From: Heterohyrax brucei
Lineage: Eukaryota > Chordata > Mammalia > Hyracoidea > Procaviidae
DNA: 64,000 nt
Reading direction: 5' to 3'
NCBI GenBank assembly: GCA_028571685.1
Contig: CM053162.1
Span: 12,962,001-13,026,000, forward strand
The notes under the pieces were generated by a model. That model was not told the DNA's origin and made no database searches. It saw only the letters and a list, made by a program, of their open reading frames with translations. The position numbers and the translations under genes are program-made. Shown piece after piece: positions 34,266 to 44,968 of the stretch. Position 1 is the first letter of the stretch, and each line of letters begins with the position of its first letter.

Positions 34266-34472
34266 ACTGAAAAACCCACTGGCATTGAGTCAATTCAGAC
34301 TTACAGAGACCTTATAGAATACGGTAAAACAGCTCCACAGGGTTTCCAAGGCTGTAAATCTTTACAAAAGCTAATTGTGACATCTTCCTCCCAGAGAGAA
34401 GCTGGTGGGTTCAAACCACCAATCTTACAGGTGGTAGACAAGAACTGTAACAACTATACCACTGGGGCTCCT
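34266..34472 (-). mobile_element. AfroSINE, longer subtype
   Basis: On the plus strand it reads reversed: CCCACTGGCATTGAGTCAATTC, CTCCACAGGGTTTCCAAGGC, TGTGACATCTTCCTCCCAGAG, CTGGTGGGTTCAAACCACCAAT, and CTATACCACTGGGGCTCC at the head. It includes the internal segment typical of the longer subtype. It is inserted in L1-D just after ORF2. Confidence 0.88.
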
Positions 34473-34617
34473 TAAATCAATCATGAAAGTCCTTGAACTA
34501 AAGGACTATCATCTCACTTTAAAAAAAAGACAAATATGCACGCAGAAATCACTCTTCTCTGATGATTACTAGGGGTAGGAGAAAGACCGAGGGAGGGAAA
34601 TCCCTCTTTAGACAGTA

Positions 34618-34758
34618 AAAAAACAACTATTGTCATTGAGTTGATTCTGACTCATAGCAATCCTGTAAGTCAGAGTAGAACTGCCCTGTAGTTTCCAAGG
34701 AGCACCTTTCAGATTTGAGCTGTCAATCTTACAGTTAGCAGATATAAGTCTTAACTAC
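34618..34758 (-). mobile_element. AfroSINE with 11-bp TSD
   Basis: The reversed order is ATTGTCATTGAGTTGATTCTGA, CTCATAGCAATCCTGTAAG, AGAGTAGAACTGCCCTGTAG, TTTCCAAGGAGCACC and CAATCTTACAGTTAGCAGAT. The flanks TTTAGACAGTA (34607-34617) and TTTAAACAGTA (34759-34769) agree at 10 of 11 bases. It lies in the L1-D 3' UTR. Confidence 0.88.
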
Positions 34759-34970
34759 TTTAAACAGTAGGCATTTGTTTTTTGTTGTTTTTGGTGTCGG
34801 AAAGACAATACTGAATGTGGATGAAGTGTGCACAACTTTCTCAAATGTGGATGAAAGGCTGACATTAGGAATACACAAAAATGAAGGGTGTTACTGGTAA
34901 ATGCTATATCACATACAATTTTACAATAGTAGTAACAACCAAAAAGTACTTGAGTGGTTGCATAGACAGG

Positions 34971-35355
34971 TATGAATACATATGCAGTCTGACGACTAAG
35001 TCTACCAACTTAATTGCCCTAAGTGCTGTATACCTCATTGCTGAATGTCACTACAGTCACTTGCAAAGTACTCCCCTTGGGAAACTATGCACTGACTCCA
35101 GCACCTAGTCCACTCTTCAAAGCAATTTATCATTGTGCATGGTAGTACAGTGTCAAGTTCATGAACTTAGTTGTATAGTTGTCTGTGAAGGAGTTTTTGC
35201 TGAGTAAAGAAATAACTACATTGGAACACATTACCTACTTACCTGATCTGACCCCCAATGACCTCTTTCTTTACCCAAAGATAAAGGAAATATTGAAAAA
35301 AAGATTTTTTGATGACATTCAGGACATCAAGGGTAATACAACAGCTCTGATGGCT
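34971..35355. mobile_element. mariner-like DNA transposon, internally rearranged
   Basis: The right part (about 35170-35355, plus strand) encodes YLPDLTPNDLFLYPKIKEIL then KKRFFDDIQDIKGNTTALMA. This is the C-terminal catalytic region of mariner transposases, where the family motif is PDLAP-(C/S/N)DFFLFPKLK; the D of this motif, the last residue of the DDD triad, is kept as N-D. The left part (34971-35129), with CCTCATTGCTGAATGTCACT and CTCCCCTTGGGAAACTATGC, is the non-coding end of such an element as I recall it, in the opposite orientation. The N-terminal two-thirds is missing. Confidence 0.6.
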
Positions 35356-35356
35356 G

Positions 35357-36708
35357 TAAAGTCTTGCTATCCTTGTTTCTAAGGAGCATTCTGGCTGAAC
35401 TTCTTCCAGGACAAGTTTGTTCATTTTTCTGGCAGCCCATGGTATATTAAATATACCATAACACCATAATTCAAAGACATCAATTCTCCTTCAGTCTTCT
35501 TTTATTTCTTATTGTCTCACTTTCATGTGTACATAAGGTGTTTGAATATACCAAGGCTTGGGTCAGGCATACCTTAGTCCTCAAAGTGACATCTTTGCTT
35601 CTGAACCCTTTAAAGTGGTCTTTGCAGCATATTTTCTCAACACAACATGTCACTTGATTTCTTGACTGCTGCTTTTTCATGTGGGTTGATTGTGGATCAA
35701 GTCAAATGAAATCCTTGACAACTTCAGTCTTTTCTCTTTTTATCATGGTGTTGACAGGCCCATTTATGAGGTTTTTTTGCTTTCCTTTTATTGAGCTGTA
35801 ATCCACATCGAAGGCTGTCATCTTTGAACTTTCAGGAGCAAGGTTGTTAATGAGTCTTTCTTCAATCCTGATATCCAATTCATCTTTATACTCATATAGT
35901 CCAGCTTTCTCATGTTATTTGCTCAGCATGTAGACAGAATGAGTAGAGTGAAAAGATGCAATGCTGACACAACTGTTCCTGATTTTAAACCACACAGTAT
36001 TCCCTTATTATGTTCAAAGAACTGTCTCTTGGCCTATGTACAGGTTGCTCATGAATACAATGAAGTGTTCCAGAACTTCTGTTCTCCATAGTATTATCCA
36101 TAATTTGTTATGATCAACACAGTTCACAGTTGAATACCTTTCCATAGTCAATAAAACTCAGGTAAACATCTTTCTGGTATTTTCTGTTTTCATCCAAGAT
36201 CCATCTGACATCAGCCACATTACCTTTATTCCACATCATCTTCTGAATTCATCTTGAATTTCTGGACGTTCTCTGTCAATGTACTGCTTCCACCACTTTT
36301 GAATGATCATCTGGAAAATTTTGCTTGTGTTTGATATCAATGATAGTGACTTTGTTTGATAATTTCTATATTCTGTTCCATCACCGTCTTTTGAAATGGG
36401 CACAAATATGGATCTCGTCCAGTCTTTTGGACAGGTAGCTGTATTAAAAATTTCTTCGCATAGATGAGCAATCATATCCAATGTTGTATCTGTTTGTTGA
36501 AACATCTCAGTTGATATTCTGCCAGTTCCTAGAATCTTTTTTTTTACCAACACTTTCAATGAAACTTGGACTTCTTCCCTCAACAGCATTGATTCTTGAT
36601 CATATGCTCCCTCCTGGAATGGTTGAATGCTAATCAAATGTTTTTGGTAAGCTGACTTTCTACACTCCTTTCCCTCTTCTTTTGATGCTCCTGCATCATT
36701 CAGTATGT
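35357..36708 (-). mobile_element. RTE-clade LINE, 3' half
   Basis: The plus strand carries the reversed 3' end blocks (CTTGTTTCTAAGGAGCATTC, TTTGTTCATTTTTCTGGCAG, CAAAGTGACATCTTTGCTTC), then coding sequence back to GACTTTCTACACTCC near 36655. The 3' terminal ~250 bases seen in other copies are missing at the mariner junction. The RT domain is readable at 36236-36637. This is the longest RTE copy here. It lies inside the L1-D 3' UTR, beside or partly over the mariner element. Confidence 0.85.
36236..36637 (-). pseudogene. RTE reverse transcriptase fragment
   Basis: The minus-strand frame of 133 codons covers the N-terminal RT region. It has an EEVQVSLKVLVKKKILGTGR segment matching the RT 'KA-GIDG' motif region, EMFQQTDTTLDMIAHLCEEI, then CPKDWTRSIFVPISKDGDGT and a final ERPEIQDEFRR (the 'QAGFR' motif). 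The strand and order match RTE/BovB-type LINEs. The frame stops at 36236 with the rest of RT present in other frames. It is non-functional: the GIDG motif is degraded and no full ORF exists. Confidence 0.8.
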
Positions 36709-37573
36709 ATATACATGTACAATTATGTATATTGTCTGTGTAGAATAAAGCACAAGGAGGTTGAGTCAGGGGTACTTCCTAGACAAAACCAAATACTTTG
36801 CAGGATTGATTTACTGAGTTTGAAGGCTTAGGACCATAACCTGGTGAAACAACTCATTCAACCACCACAAGACAGTCCATAAAGTTTTATGTTCTGCATT
36901 CTAGCTTAGTAAACAGTATCTAGGGTCTTAAAAGCTTGCTATAATTCATCTAACATGAAACCATTAGTTTCTACTCATCTGGAGCAAAAGAGAAAGAAGA
37001 AAACCAAAGATTCAAAGAACTATTCTATAGGACTAATTACTGACCAGAACCAAGACTTCATCTATACTGAATTCAGAAGAACTGACTAATACAGCTGACC
37101 ATTCTGACCAGGGACACAAAAGATGGTCCTGGATAGAATGAGAGGAAATTATAAAGCAAAATTCAGACTACTTAAAAGAGTTGGGACATGCTGGACCAGT
37201 AGAGACTACAGGAATGCCCAAGATAGTTATCCTGAGGCACTCTGAACTTCGGACTCAACCATTCCTGGAGGTCCCCACTCAGCCATATAACAGATTGGAC
37301 GTTAAGACAATATCACCTGTGAGTACTGTGCTCCTTAAAAATAAATCTGTATGAGACCAAACAGTCAACATTTACCCTAAAGTAAATATGAGAAGGTAGA
37401 AGAGATTGTAGCAAGGAAGCCTGACTAATGAAAATGAACCACCAGAACTGAAATAACAAGAAAGTTGACACAGTATGGAAAATGTAACCAATGTTTATAG
37501 AAACTGTTAAATGAGAATGTAATTTGCTGTGTAGAGTTTCACCAAAACCAGAATAAAAATATATATATGTATG

Positions 37574-37830
37574 TATTTTATTTTATTTTTTTATTAGGAC
37601 TGAGTGAAAATGTATATTCCTGTATAAATTTAAATGCCCACCTATATGCAATTTCCACTGCTTTCCCTGCCTGGTGACAGCACACTATTCCTCTCTGCTC
37701 CATACAGGTCTCATCTTCCCAACAGTCTCCTTTCCCCTCCTCTCTACTCACTCCCCTTCCTCCAGCCAGAGATCAGCAGGATGATATCCTATAGATGCGT
37801 GGAACCATAAAGTGCATCCAATATAAAGAG
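37574..37830 (-). mobile_element. L1 3' end, 5'-truncated
   Basis: This is the reverse of the 3' UTR seen in L1-A and at 30829-31090: CCCTGCCTGGTGACAGCACA, CTCTGCTCCATACAGGTCTC, CAGCAGGATGATATCCTATAG. A T-rich run at about 37572-37596 is its tail. It starts where L1-D ends, tail to tail. No clear TSD was found. Confidence 0.85.
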
Positions 37831-38324
37831 AATTTTTTAAATTACACAAATACATGCAGAACTACTCTGCTTATGATTTTCAATGTTTGGAAAATCAATG
37901 TAAAGAAGTTTGCAAAGTTTTATTGTAATGTATACACATTTTTGTTATCTTTATGCTAGTGACTTTTCCCCTCTAACTTTTATTCATCAAAGACACAAGA
38001 AAAGAACCTCAGATCTGAGATGCCAGATCTGCAGAACTGAGAGACTGTCACTCTAGTTAAAAGCAAACAAATTGGATTTTAATTTTCCTTTGCCTCATTA
38101 AACATTTTCAAATGTTAATAATTAACAAATATAGTGGTAATCTCAGAAATCCCAGGCTGGTAAATACGTGCTGCCGGGGATAAAGAAAAACTGAAACACA
38201 CAGTCCTCAGCCTTGTAAAGCAAGAAAAATGATAAACGTATCTGTACAAAGCAACCCTTGGCCATTGTTATTTTAACAGATAGTACCAATTAGGTTTTTG
38301 GCCCTAAGGAGAATTGTAATTAAT
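37831..38324. other. unassigned intergenic sequence
   Basis: No repeat or gene was recognised. Confidence 0.4.
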
Positions 38325-38457
38325 ATGTATTACTCTGGAGAATGTTCTACGTGCATTTCAGAGAATGTATACCTTGCTGCTGTTGAGTGGAATGTTCTGT
38401 ATCTTTTAAAACAGAGCATTTTATATGTCTGTCAATATTACCAAATCAATTTGTAGT
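38325..38457 (-). mobile_element. old L1 ORF2 endonuclease-region fragment
   Basis: GGAGAATGTTCTACGTGCAT, CAGAGAATGTATACCTTGCTG and GTGGAATGTTCTGTATC match, in order, the reversed L1 segment at 23937-24010 and 63855-63930. The copy is short and diverged. Confidence 0.7.
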
Positions 38458-38649
38458 GCAGAAGTAGCCTGTGCAATAATATCCTTCTTATGTTTCATTT
38501 TGTTATGTCTTCTTCCTTCAAGTCCTACCGGGACCTGGTAGGATTTCTCTGTACTTTTTATCTATCATGGATTGCTTATCATTGGAATCATCTTTGAGTT
38601 CCTATCACTTTGCAGTGACTTATTATTTTATACCTGCCTATGGCTTTTA

Positions 38650-38787
38650 GGGGAAACCTTAGTGGTGTTGTTGACAGCTAAAATCTACCAGGTGCGTCTT
38701 GGAATCCCTATGCAGAAGTTCCACTCTGTTCTGAAGGGCTATTGTGAGTTGGAATTGACTCAGTGGTAATGAGCTTGGTTTAGTTTG
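38650..38787 (+). mobile_element. AfroSINE with internal deletion
   Basis: It has a worn head, GAATCCCTATGCAGAAGTTC, CACTCTGTTCTGAAGGGC, TGTGAGTTGGAATTGACTCA and a GTGGTAATGAGCTTGGTTT end. Part of the usual tRNA-like head is missing. It directly precedes an RTE copy of opposite orientation. Confidence 0.7.
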
Positions 38788-38884
38788 GATGCTTTTAGGT
38801 GAGGATTCCATGTTTCATAGCTCTTCCTATCCCAATGTCTAGCAGTGAATGCCACATCCTGAGAGATGTATGATTGTATATGCA

Positions 38885-39556
38885 TATGGCTGATATTCTT
38901 TACCAGGGATTGATCCCTCCTGACAGCACATCCAAAGAATGAAAACACAGTCTCACCATCTTTGCTTCCAAGGAGAACTCTTGTACTTATTCCAGGACAG
39001 ATCTGTTTGTTCTTTTGGCAGTCCATGGTACATTCAGTACTCTTCTTCAACACCACAATTCTAAGGCATCAGTTCTTCTGTCTTCCATATTTATTGTTCA
39101 GCTTTTGCATGCATACAATGTGACTGAAAATGCTATAAGCTTGAGTGAGGCTCATCTCAGTCTTCAAGGTGACATCTTTACTTTTCAACACTTTAAGCAA
39201 GTACTTTGTGGCTGATTTTCCCTGTGCAATGAGTTTTTTGATTTCTTGATCGCTGCTTCCATTAGGCACTGATAGTAGATCCAAGTAAAATGAAATCCTT
39301 GATAACCTCAATCCTTTCTCCATTCATCACGATGTTGCTTGCTGGTCTACTTGTGAGGATTTTTGTTTTCTTGATATTGAAGTGCAATACATACTGATAC
39401 CTGTAGTCTTTGATCTTCATCAGCTAGTGTTTCAAATCCTCTTCACTTCCAGTAAGAAGATTGCATCATTTACATAACACAGGTTGTTAATGAGTTTTCT
39501 TCCAATGCCGATGCCATGTTCTTCATAGAGTCCAGTTTATTGGATTATTTGCTTGT
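38885..39556 (-). mobile_element. RTE-clade LINE, 3' fragment
   Basis: The plus strand has reversed RTE blocks in order: CAGGGATTGATCCCTCCTGA, CCATCTTTGCTTCCAAGGAG, TTTGGCAGTCCATGGTACAT, TTCAAGGTGACATCTTTAC, GATCCAAGTAAAATGAAATCC, CAGGTTGTTAATGAG and a GGATTATTTGCTTG end. It covers the coding C-terminus and 3' UTR but lacks the last ~100 bases. Minus-strand frames at 38760-39323 are remnants of this coding region. Confidence 0.88.
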
Positions 39557-41018
39557 TTTGGGTAGGTTTTTTGAGTCCTATAGATACTCAGAAAAGAGAA
39601 ACAGTCTGTACTCTAGTTGGCCATTAAAGACAGCCAATGATGGCAGCAGGCAGATACATAAGAACTGAGAATAGAAGTATTCTAGAACAGCCACATTGGT
39701 AAATATAGCATCATAGATATATGTTATGGAAAAGAAAGTGGCAAAATAAAAGGTACTAATTAAGGAAAAGGAAGAAAATCTTTATTGTCCCAGAAAAATA
39801 TGAAAGAGGGGAAACTTAGAGTGAGTATTGAAAAGATAAACTTATATTATCTTCTTGGACCTAGAATGTACTAATGTGAATAGAAACTCATTGAAAAGAA
39901 TGCTGTTAATAGAAAAGTAAAGCAGAAAGAAAATAATGTACTGGTGTAAGTAATATATAAAACTGGTGTTTAAGAAGTTACTATGGGCACATCCCTAGGA
40001 TCAACTTTCAACAACAGCAAAAATGTCCTAATGATTTCTGAATAAAATCATTGATATAAATATATGTTGGAAACCAAACCACAATAACTTTTAAGATTTG
40101 TTATTATGGTAAGAGCATTTTAATCTACCATGTTTATGTACATACATGATAATGTCTTAGAAGGAATTGAATATTTTCCCATTTCCTACATATGTGGCAT
40201 CCTTCATGGAACCACAATTTCCCTACCATCTTCACATTCCAGTCATCTATAAACAAAGATGTAAGTAAATAAAATGGAGAAAGACTGAACTTCAACTTCA
40301 TGCATACAGAATGTGGAAGAATGATACACACTCAAGACTACATTTTCGTATCAAAAAGAGTACTTAAAATGGATAGAAAATTAACCTTTGGTAAATAAAT
40401 GTGTTCAAAGTCTACTAGCTTTCTAGACTTACCTTGTAATTATTTATTACAGCAAATGGGGAAAACTCAGTAGGTTGTAGAGAACACTTTCAGAATGGTG
40501 TTTAGGAGATCTGAAATTGTTATTCTGAACTCAGTAGTAAATGACCTTGTATAAAACAATTCACCCCTAGGTCTCAGTTTTTTTTACTCTTCCCAAATAT
40601 GTTTGTGCTCACTAGCACTTCAAATACCCTATGCCACAAGATTTTACAACCTGTGTAGTAGTAACAGCATCTATCTTAATCCAAATGAGAAGATGCAGGA
40701 AGTAACACTGATCAGAACAAAGGAACTGTCCAGTGTGCTTAAAAACACAAGGTTCTGTTCATCTTCTGTCACCCAAAACCTGGGGTAATGGAGTTGTAAC
40801 TAGAAAACCACAATGTGACTCCATCTGGTATTCATCTAGCATTCACACTATGTTAAATACAGTCTAAGCTATACTGTCAGTGTTAAGTGGCTATAATTCA
40901 ATATGAGACCAATTTTCTTAAAGGGAGAAATGACCAATTTAGAATCATCTCTGTTCTGTCTCCAACTTGTTGCAGATCTCTGGACCAGTCATTGTATTCA
41001 TTTTTTTTTTTAGAGCAC
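39557..41018. other. mostly unassigned; possible MIR scrap
   Basis: A MIR-like pattern (AAATGACCTTGTATAAAACA, ATTCACCCCTAGGTCTCAGTTT) lies at about 40540-40585 on the plus strand. Nothing else was recognised in this 1.46-kb stretch. Confidence 0.4.
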
Positions 41019-41522
41019 TCTCTTAGTCATCTAGTCCTGCTATAACAGAAATATCACAGGTAGATGAGTTTAAAAAGAGAAATGTTATTCTGTGACAGTC
41101 AAGTATTTTGAAAGTCCAAATTCAGAGCATCAGCTAGGGGAAGGCTTACTCTGTTAGCTCTCGAGAAAGGTCCTTGTCAGAAATCTTCCCAATGCACTGG
41201 GATCTTCTGATGAGCAGGGAAGCCAGGTTCTTTTCAAACAATGCACTCTACTCCTGGTACTGCTCCCTTCTTCATAGTATGAGTTCCCCAACTCTCTGCT
41301 TGCTTGCTTACTTTCCTTTCCTTTAGGCTGCAAGAGAATGCAAGGCACACTATAATCTTACACATTAAGTCCTACCACACCAACACAATTGCTGCCCATC
41401 CTTCCTCATTACCATCGTAGAGGTAGAGTTTATAGTATACAGGAACATCACACTGTACCAGGAATCATGGCACAGCCAAATTGCTACACACATTTTTGGA
41501 GGACACTATTCAATACACGACA
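41019..41522 (-). mobile_element. solo LTR (ERVL-MaLR-like), diverged
   Basis: From TCTTAGTCATCTAGTCCTGC to ACACGACA it follows the LTRs at 5420 and 42795: AACAGAAATATCACAGG, GTCCAAATTCAGAGCATCAGC, GCTCTCGAGAAAGGTCCTTG, and GGAATCATGGCACAGCCAAA near the right end. It is older than the 23371 copy by visible divergence. Its TSD was not resolved. Confidence 0.75.
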
Positions 41523-42514
41523 GACAGGGTATCACAATAGTTTTCACAATGTAATTACAATACTCATTTTCTAAGAACCTTAGTTAATTTTTCAAGGGTT
41601 GTTTCAAAGTACATAAGTATATGCACATCTTTAAAGAGGTGCAGGGAGAGACACTGAAAAACACACATTTGTCCAAGGTACAAAATGGAGATAAAAGAAA
41701 GACAAGAAGGCGGAAAATAGATCAGAGGGATTGCTTATAGTTAAACAATTCTTAGTTGCTGTGCTAGATTTCACGGGAAGAGGATGTTGGAGGAGTTGAG
41801 TTAAGGTTACAGTAGTTTGTCACAGCATGGCCTTGTGTTTTGGCTTTAGTTGCCACAGCTTATTTCTCCTACCTTACTGTGGAATAAGGAGTGCAATGAG
41901 ATTGCAATGCTGGTGGATATTAGGAGATGTAAGTCTGCTGTATGGAAAGGGAGGAGACAAAAACTCCTTGAAGCTGAAATATACCAAGTCTACACTCAGA
42001 AGTCTATTTTTGTATATACCACTCCTACCTGTATGCTTTCTCATCTTGTGTCATTCTGATCTTTCCTCCATATCCTGTTATACATAGGAGGTATCATTTC
42101 CATTCAATGGGCTTAGGAGCACTGGATTGTTGTAAGTGAGTTGTTTTTTTCCAGTGAATTATTTTACTGACCCCAGATCTGAGTTGACTTTTAACTTCCG
42201 AATACACGAAGAATCCCTGACAACTAGAAATCCCAGCTAGTATTTACCAAAGCACCAGTAACATTTAACTAACTCTTCTTTATTTGAATTCTGGATTCCA
42301 TGGATCTCAGATACTGAATTCCATGAGATGGTGGAATTAGAGAGAGATTCAAGAAATTTAACTTGTTAAACTCATGGCTGCTCTTAAGTGACCAAGACTG
42401 TATGTTTGTATCTTTTTCAGTATTCTCTGTCTAAGCCTACTTTCTCTTCATGGGAATTTTCTCAAAGTGCTCCTCAGAGTCTTCTGCAAATTAACTTAGC
42501 TTAAGAACAGTATT
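41523..42514. other. unassigned intergenic sequence
   Basis: No repeat or gene was recognised. Two overlapping open frames at 41827-42087 lack any family pattern. Confidence 0.4.
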
Positions 42515-42794
42515 ATAAAGCTAACATGTCACTTTGAGTAGTAAGGTATGCCCGACCTAAGCCATGGTATTTTCAATTGCCTCATGTACATATGAAAACC
42601 GGACAGTGAATAAGAAGATGGAAAAAGGATTGATCTTTTTGAATTAAGGTTTGGTGAAGAATATTGAATATACTGTGCACTCTGAGGAGAATGAACAAAT
42701 GTCTGTTGGGAGAAGTACAACCAGAATGCTCCTTAGAAGTGAGAGGGAGATATTAGCAGAGGGATCAGCCCCTGGAGAAGGACATCATGCTTGG
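42515..42794 (+). mobile_element. RTE-clade LINE 3' region, left part (split by an LTR)
   Basis: GACCTAAGCCATGGTATTTT, GAATAAGAAGATGGAAAAAGG, GAATATTGAATATACTGTGC, AGTACAACCAGAATGCTCC and TGGAGAAGGACATCATGCTTGG are the plus-strand RTE order. The copy is interrupted at 42795 by a solo LTR and resumes at 43312. Confidence 0.88.
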
Positions 42795-43311
42795 TGCCTT
42801 AGTCATCTAGTGCTGCTGCTGTAACAGAAATACTGCAAGTCTATGGGTTTAACAAATGAAATTTATGTTCTCACAGTTTATTAGGCTGAAAGTCCGATTT
42901 CAGGGTGCATGTTCCAGGGGAAGGATTTCTCTCTCTGTGTGTAGCTCTGGACAAAAGTCCTTATCAGTCTTTGCTTAATCTGGGACTCAGCACAGGAACT
43001 TCATGTCCAAAGGATGTGCTCTGCTGCCAGCACTGTTTTCTAGGTGGCATGAGGTCCTTGTATCTTTCTGCTTGCTTCTGTCTTTTATATCTTAAAAGAG
43101 ATTGGCTTAAACACTATCTGATCTTGTAGACCTCATCAGCATAACTGCTACTAATCCATAACGTTAAATCATTGTGATAGAATTTACAACACATACGAAA
43201 ATCCCATTAGGTCACAAAATGGTGGACAATCACACCATGTTGGGAAACATGGCCTAGCCAAACTGTTACACACATCTTTCAGCAGGTAGGAGCATAATTC
43301 AATTCACAACA
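42795..43311 (-). mobile_element. solo LTR (ERVL-MaLR-like) inside an RTE LINE, perfect TSD
   Basis: The 517-bp element runs from TGCCTTAGTCATCTAGTGC to TTCACAACA. The 5-bp duplication CTTGG at 42790-42794 and 43312-43316 is perfect, and deleting one copy with the LTR restores the RTE reading TGCTTGGTAAAGTAGAGG. It belongs to the same group as 41019-41522 and is a more distant relative of 23371. The AATAAA equivalent reads CATAAA on the minus strand. Confidence 0.9.
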
Positions 43312-43500
43312 CTTGGTAAAGTAGAGGATCAGCAAAAAAGAGGAAGACCCTCAAAGAGATGGATTGACATGGTAGCTGCTACAATGGTCTCAAGCATAAT
43401 AAGTACTGCAGTGGTGGTGCAGGACCAGGAAGCATTCCATTCTATTGCAAATGGATAGTTTAAAGTCGGTACCAACTCTACCACACTTAACAACAACAAC
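43312..43500 (+). mobile_element. RTE-clade LINE 3' end, right part
   Basis: TAAAGTAGAGGATCAGCAAA, AAGAGGAAGACCCTCAAAGA, GGATTGACATGGTAGCTGC and GTGGTGCAGGACCAGG lead to ACCAACTCTACCAC and a (CAA)n tail ending at 43500. This is the reference 3' end used here for comparison with SINE tails. Confidence 0.88.
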
Positions 43501-44619
43501 TGGCAGAATGTCTGCACATCAATTTTCCAGATATATGTAGAAACATCTGAATTCCAGTAGAGGTAGTTCTTGATATGCAAGATATGTAACAAAGTTCTGT
43601 TCTATCAGCTACTCTGTCTAAGTCAGTTCTTATGTGTCACATCTCTCTCTTTTTCTTACTTTTTTCTAAAGTTTTCATTATTATTATTGCAATTTACTAG
43701 CAGTACCTATGTAAGTCTGATCTTTGTCTTTGGAGGTTAGAAATATTACAACTGAGAATAACAGTATCAACAAATTGCATTCTGCAACATTGTTTGTAGT
43801 ACATATTACTAACAACAAGCTGCACACATACTCAAAAAAATGGACATGCTCATCTAAATTCAAACATGTTGTAAGTCGGGCACTACCTATAGCTGGTAGA
43901 GTTTAAGTTTGGGCCGAAGCTGCATCCCTGTATTTTAGAAGAATTCCCCTCCAAAGTCAAAGAAAAAGATGCATAGCCAGCAGTGTTTCACGTTTCCGAA
44001 TTTTTCAAGATTAAGAGCTATGAGCTATGAACCCGAAGCTGTAGGTTCAGTGTAGCAGTGAGAAATATTAGGAAACTATGGTGCTCAAAAATGATGTGAT
44101 GTCATCATCACTGGTGTCATGGTGCTGTGTCGAAGGATCCCAGACAGTTAGAGAAGACCTCAAGGAAAGGTTTTGTAGAATCTTTACTATGTCAGAACCC
44201 CTGCTGATCAGTGAAGGACTTTGGCCTCACGAGAGGTTTTGGGGAATTCCTAGAAAATGAAGATAGAAGCCTAGTGATATGGACTTACCAAATGGAAGGA
44301 ATTAATAGAAATTAGACCCATAGACACATGGTACCCATAGACACACATAGGACAGAGACTTTACCTGGTAGGATGGAAGGTCAAAGACAGCTCAGAATTC
44401 TGAAAATGGTTGATTGGAAGGTCTGTGATCTTGTGTGATAAGGCTGGGAACAAATGAGAAGAAAAGTTTAGGAAAAAATGTGTTTAGCTCTTTTTTATGC
44501 ACACCGAGTTTGATGTTCTTATAAAATAGTCAAAAGAGGCTGTGTAGCAGGTGGTTAAAACATGAGTGTGAATTCTGCTTGAGAAGATAATCTCAGAATC
44601 ATTTAATATCATGTATACC
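43501..44619. other. unassigned intergenic sequence
   Basis: No gene was recognised. The part at about 43550-43910 ends GTAAGTCGGGCACTACCTAT, a phrase I associate with an elephant repeat, but I cannot name the family or set its limits. Confidence 0.35.
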
Positions 44620-44793
44620 AGTCCCCAGTGGTTTAGTGGTTAAGTACTCTGGATGCTAACCCAAAATCAGCAGTTCAAATCCACCATGTGCTCCTTAGAA
44701 ACTCTCAGAGGTAGTTCTATTTTGTCCTATAGCATTGCTATGAGTCAGAACCGACTCAACAGCAACAAGGTGTTTTTTTTTTTTTTAATTTTT
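44620..44793 (+). mobile_element. AfroSINE, well preserved
   Basis: GTCCCCAGTGGTTTAGTGGTTAAGT and GGATGCTAACC form the head, with a B-box-like CAGTTCAAATCCACC. GAAACTCTCAGAGGTAG, TTCTATTTTGTCCTATAGC and GAGTCAGAACCGACTCAAC follow, with a 14-base T-run at about 44771-44786 in the tail. The TSD was not fixed. Confidence 0.88.
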
Positions 44794-44968
44794 AATGCCA
44801 CTCTAATTATGGTTTTCCTCCTACTTTTATGTCTTTTGGATTTTTTCCTTTTGTCTTCTTATGAGCTCAGCTATGAACTTAAGCTTCTTCCAGTGATTCT
44901 AGGAATTTTGTAGCTATAAAGTTACAGGTTATTAGTTTGTTGTCTTTATGAAAGTAGCCTAGGCACTA

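Larger units (their letters stand above)
31430..37563 (+). mobile_element. L1-D: old 5'-truncated L1 with five nested insertions
   Basis: L1-D starts inside the RT domain. GATTATTCAGTTGATGCAGAAAGGCATTTG (about 31510) is the KAF region, and TTCACAGATGAC near 31821 is the F(T)DD catalytic site. ORF2 continues to about 34260 (ATGGATGAATCTGGAGGACAT at about 34217). A long 3' UTR follows, including GGGTCTTAAAAGCTTGCTAT (about 36924), to about 37563. It is interrupted by an LTR-like element, two AfroSINEs, a mariner-like element and an RTE LINE. With these removed about 3 kb of L1 remains. There are many stops and indels. Confidence 0.8.

Noticed and set aside
35179-35382. intact transposase gene
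   Set aside because: Only the C-terminal segment of a mariner transposase remains; the frame runs into the RTE LINE, and the DNA-binding and first catalytic parts are missing.
36236-36637. reverse transcriptase gene that might be domesticated
   Set aside because: It is part of a truncated RTE copy with coding sequence continuing in other frames. The GIDG motif is degraded, and no start, promoter or long ORF is present.
37556-37600. TA/T-rich run as an independent microsatellite
   Set aside because: It is better explained as the joined A-rich tail of L1-D and T-rich tail of the opposite L1 3' end.
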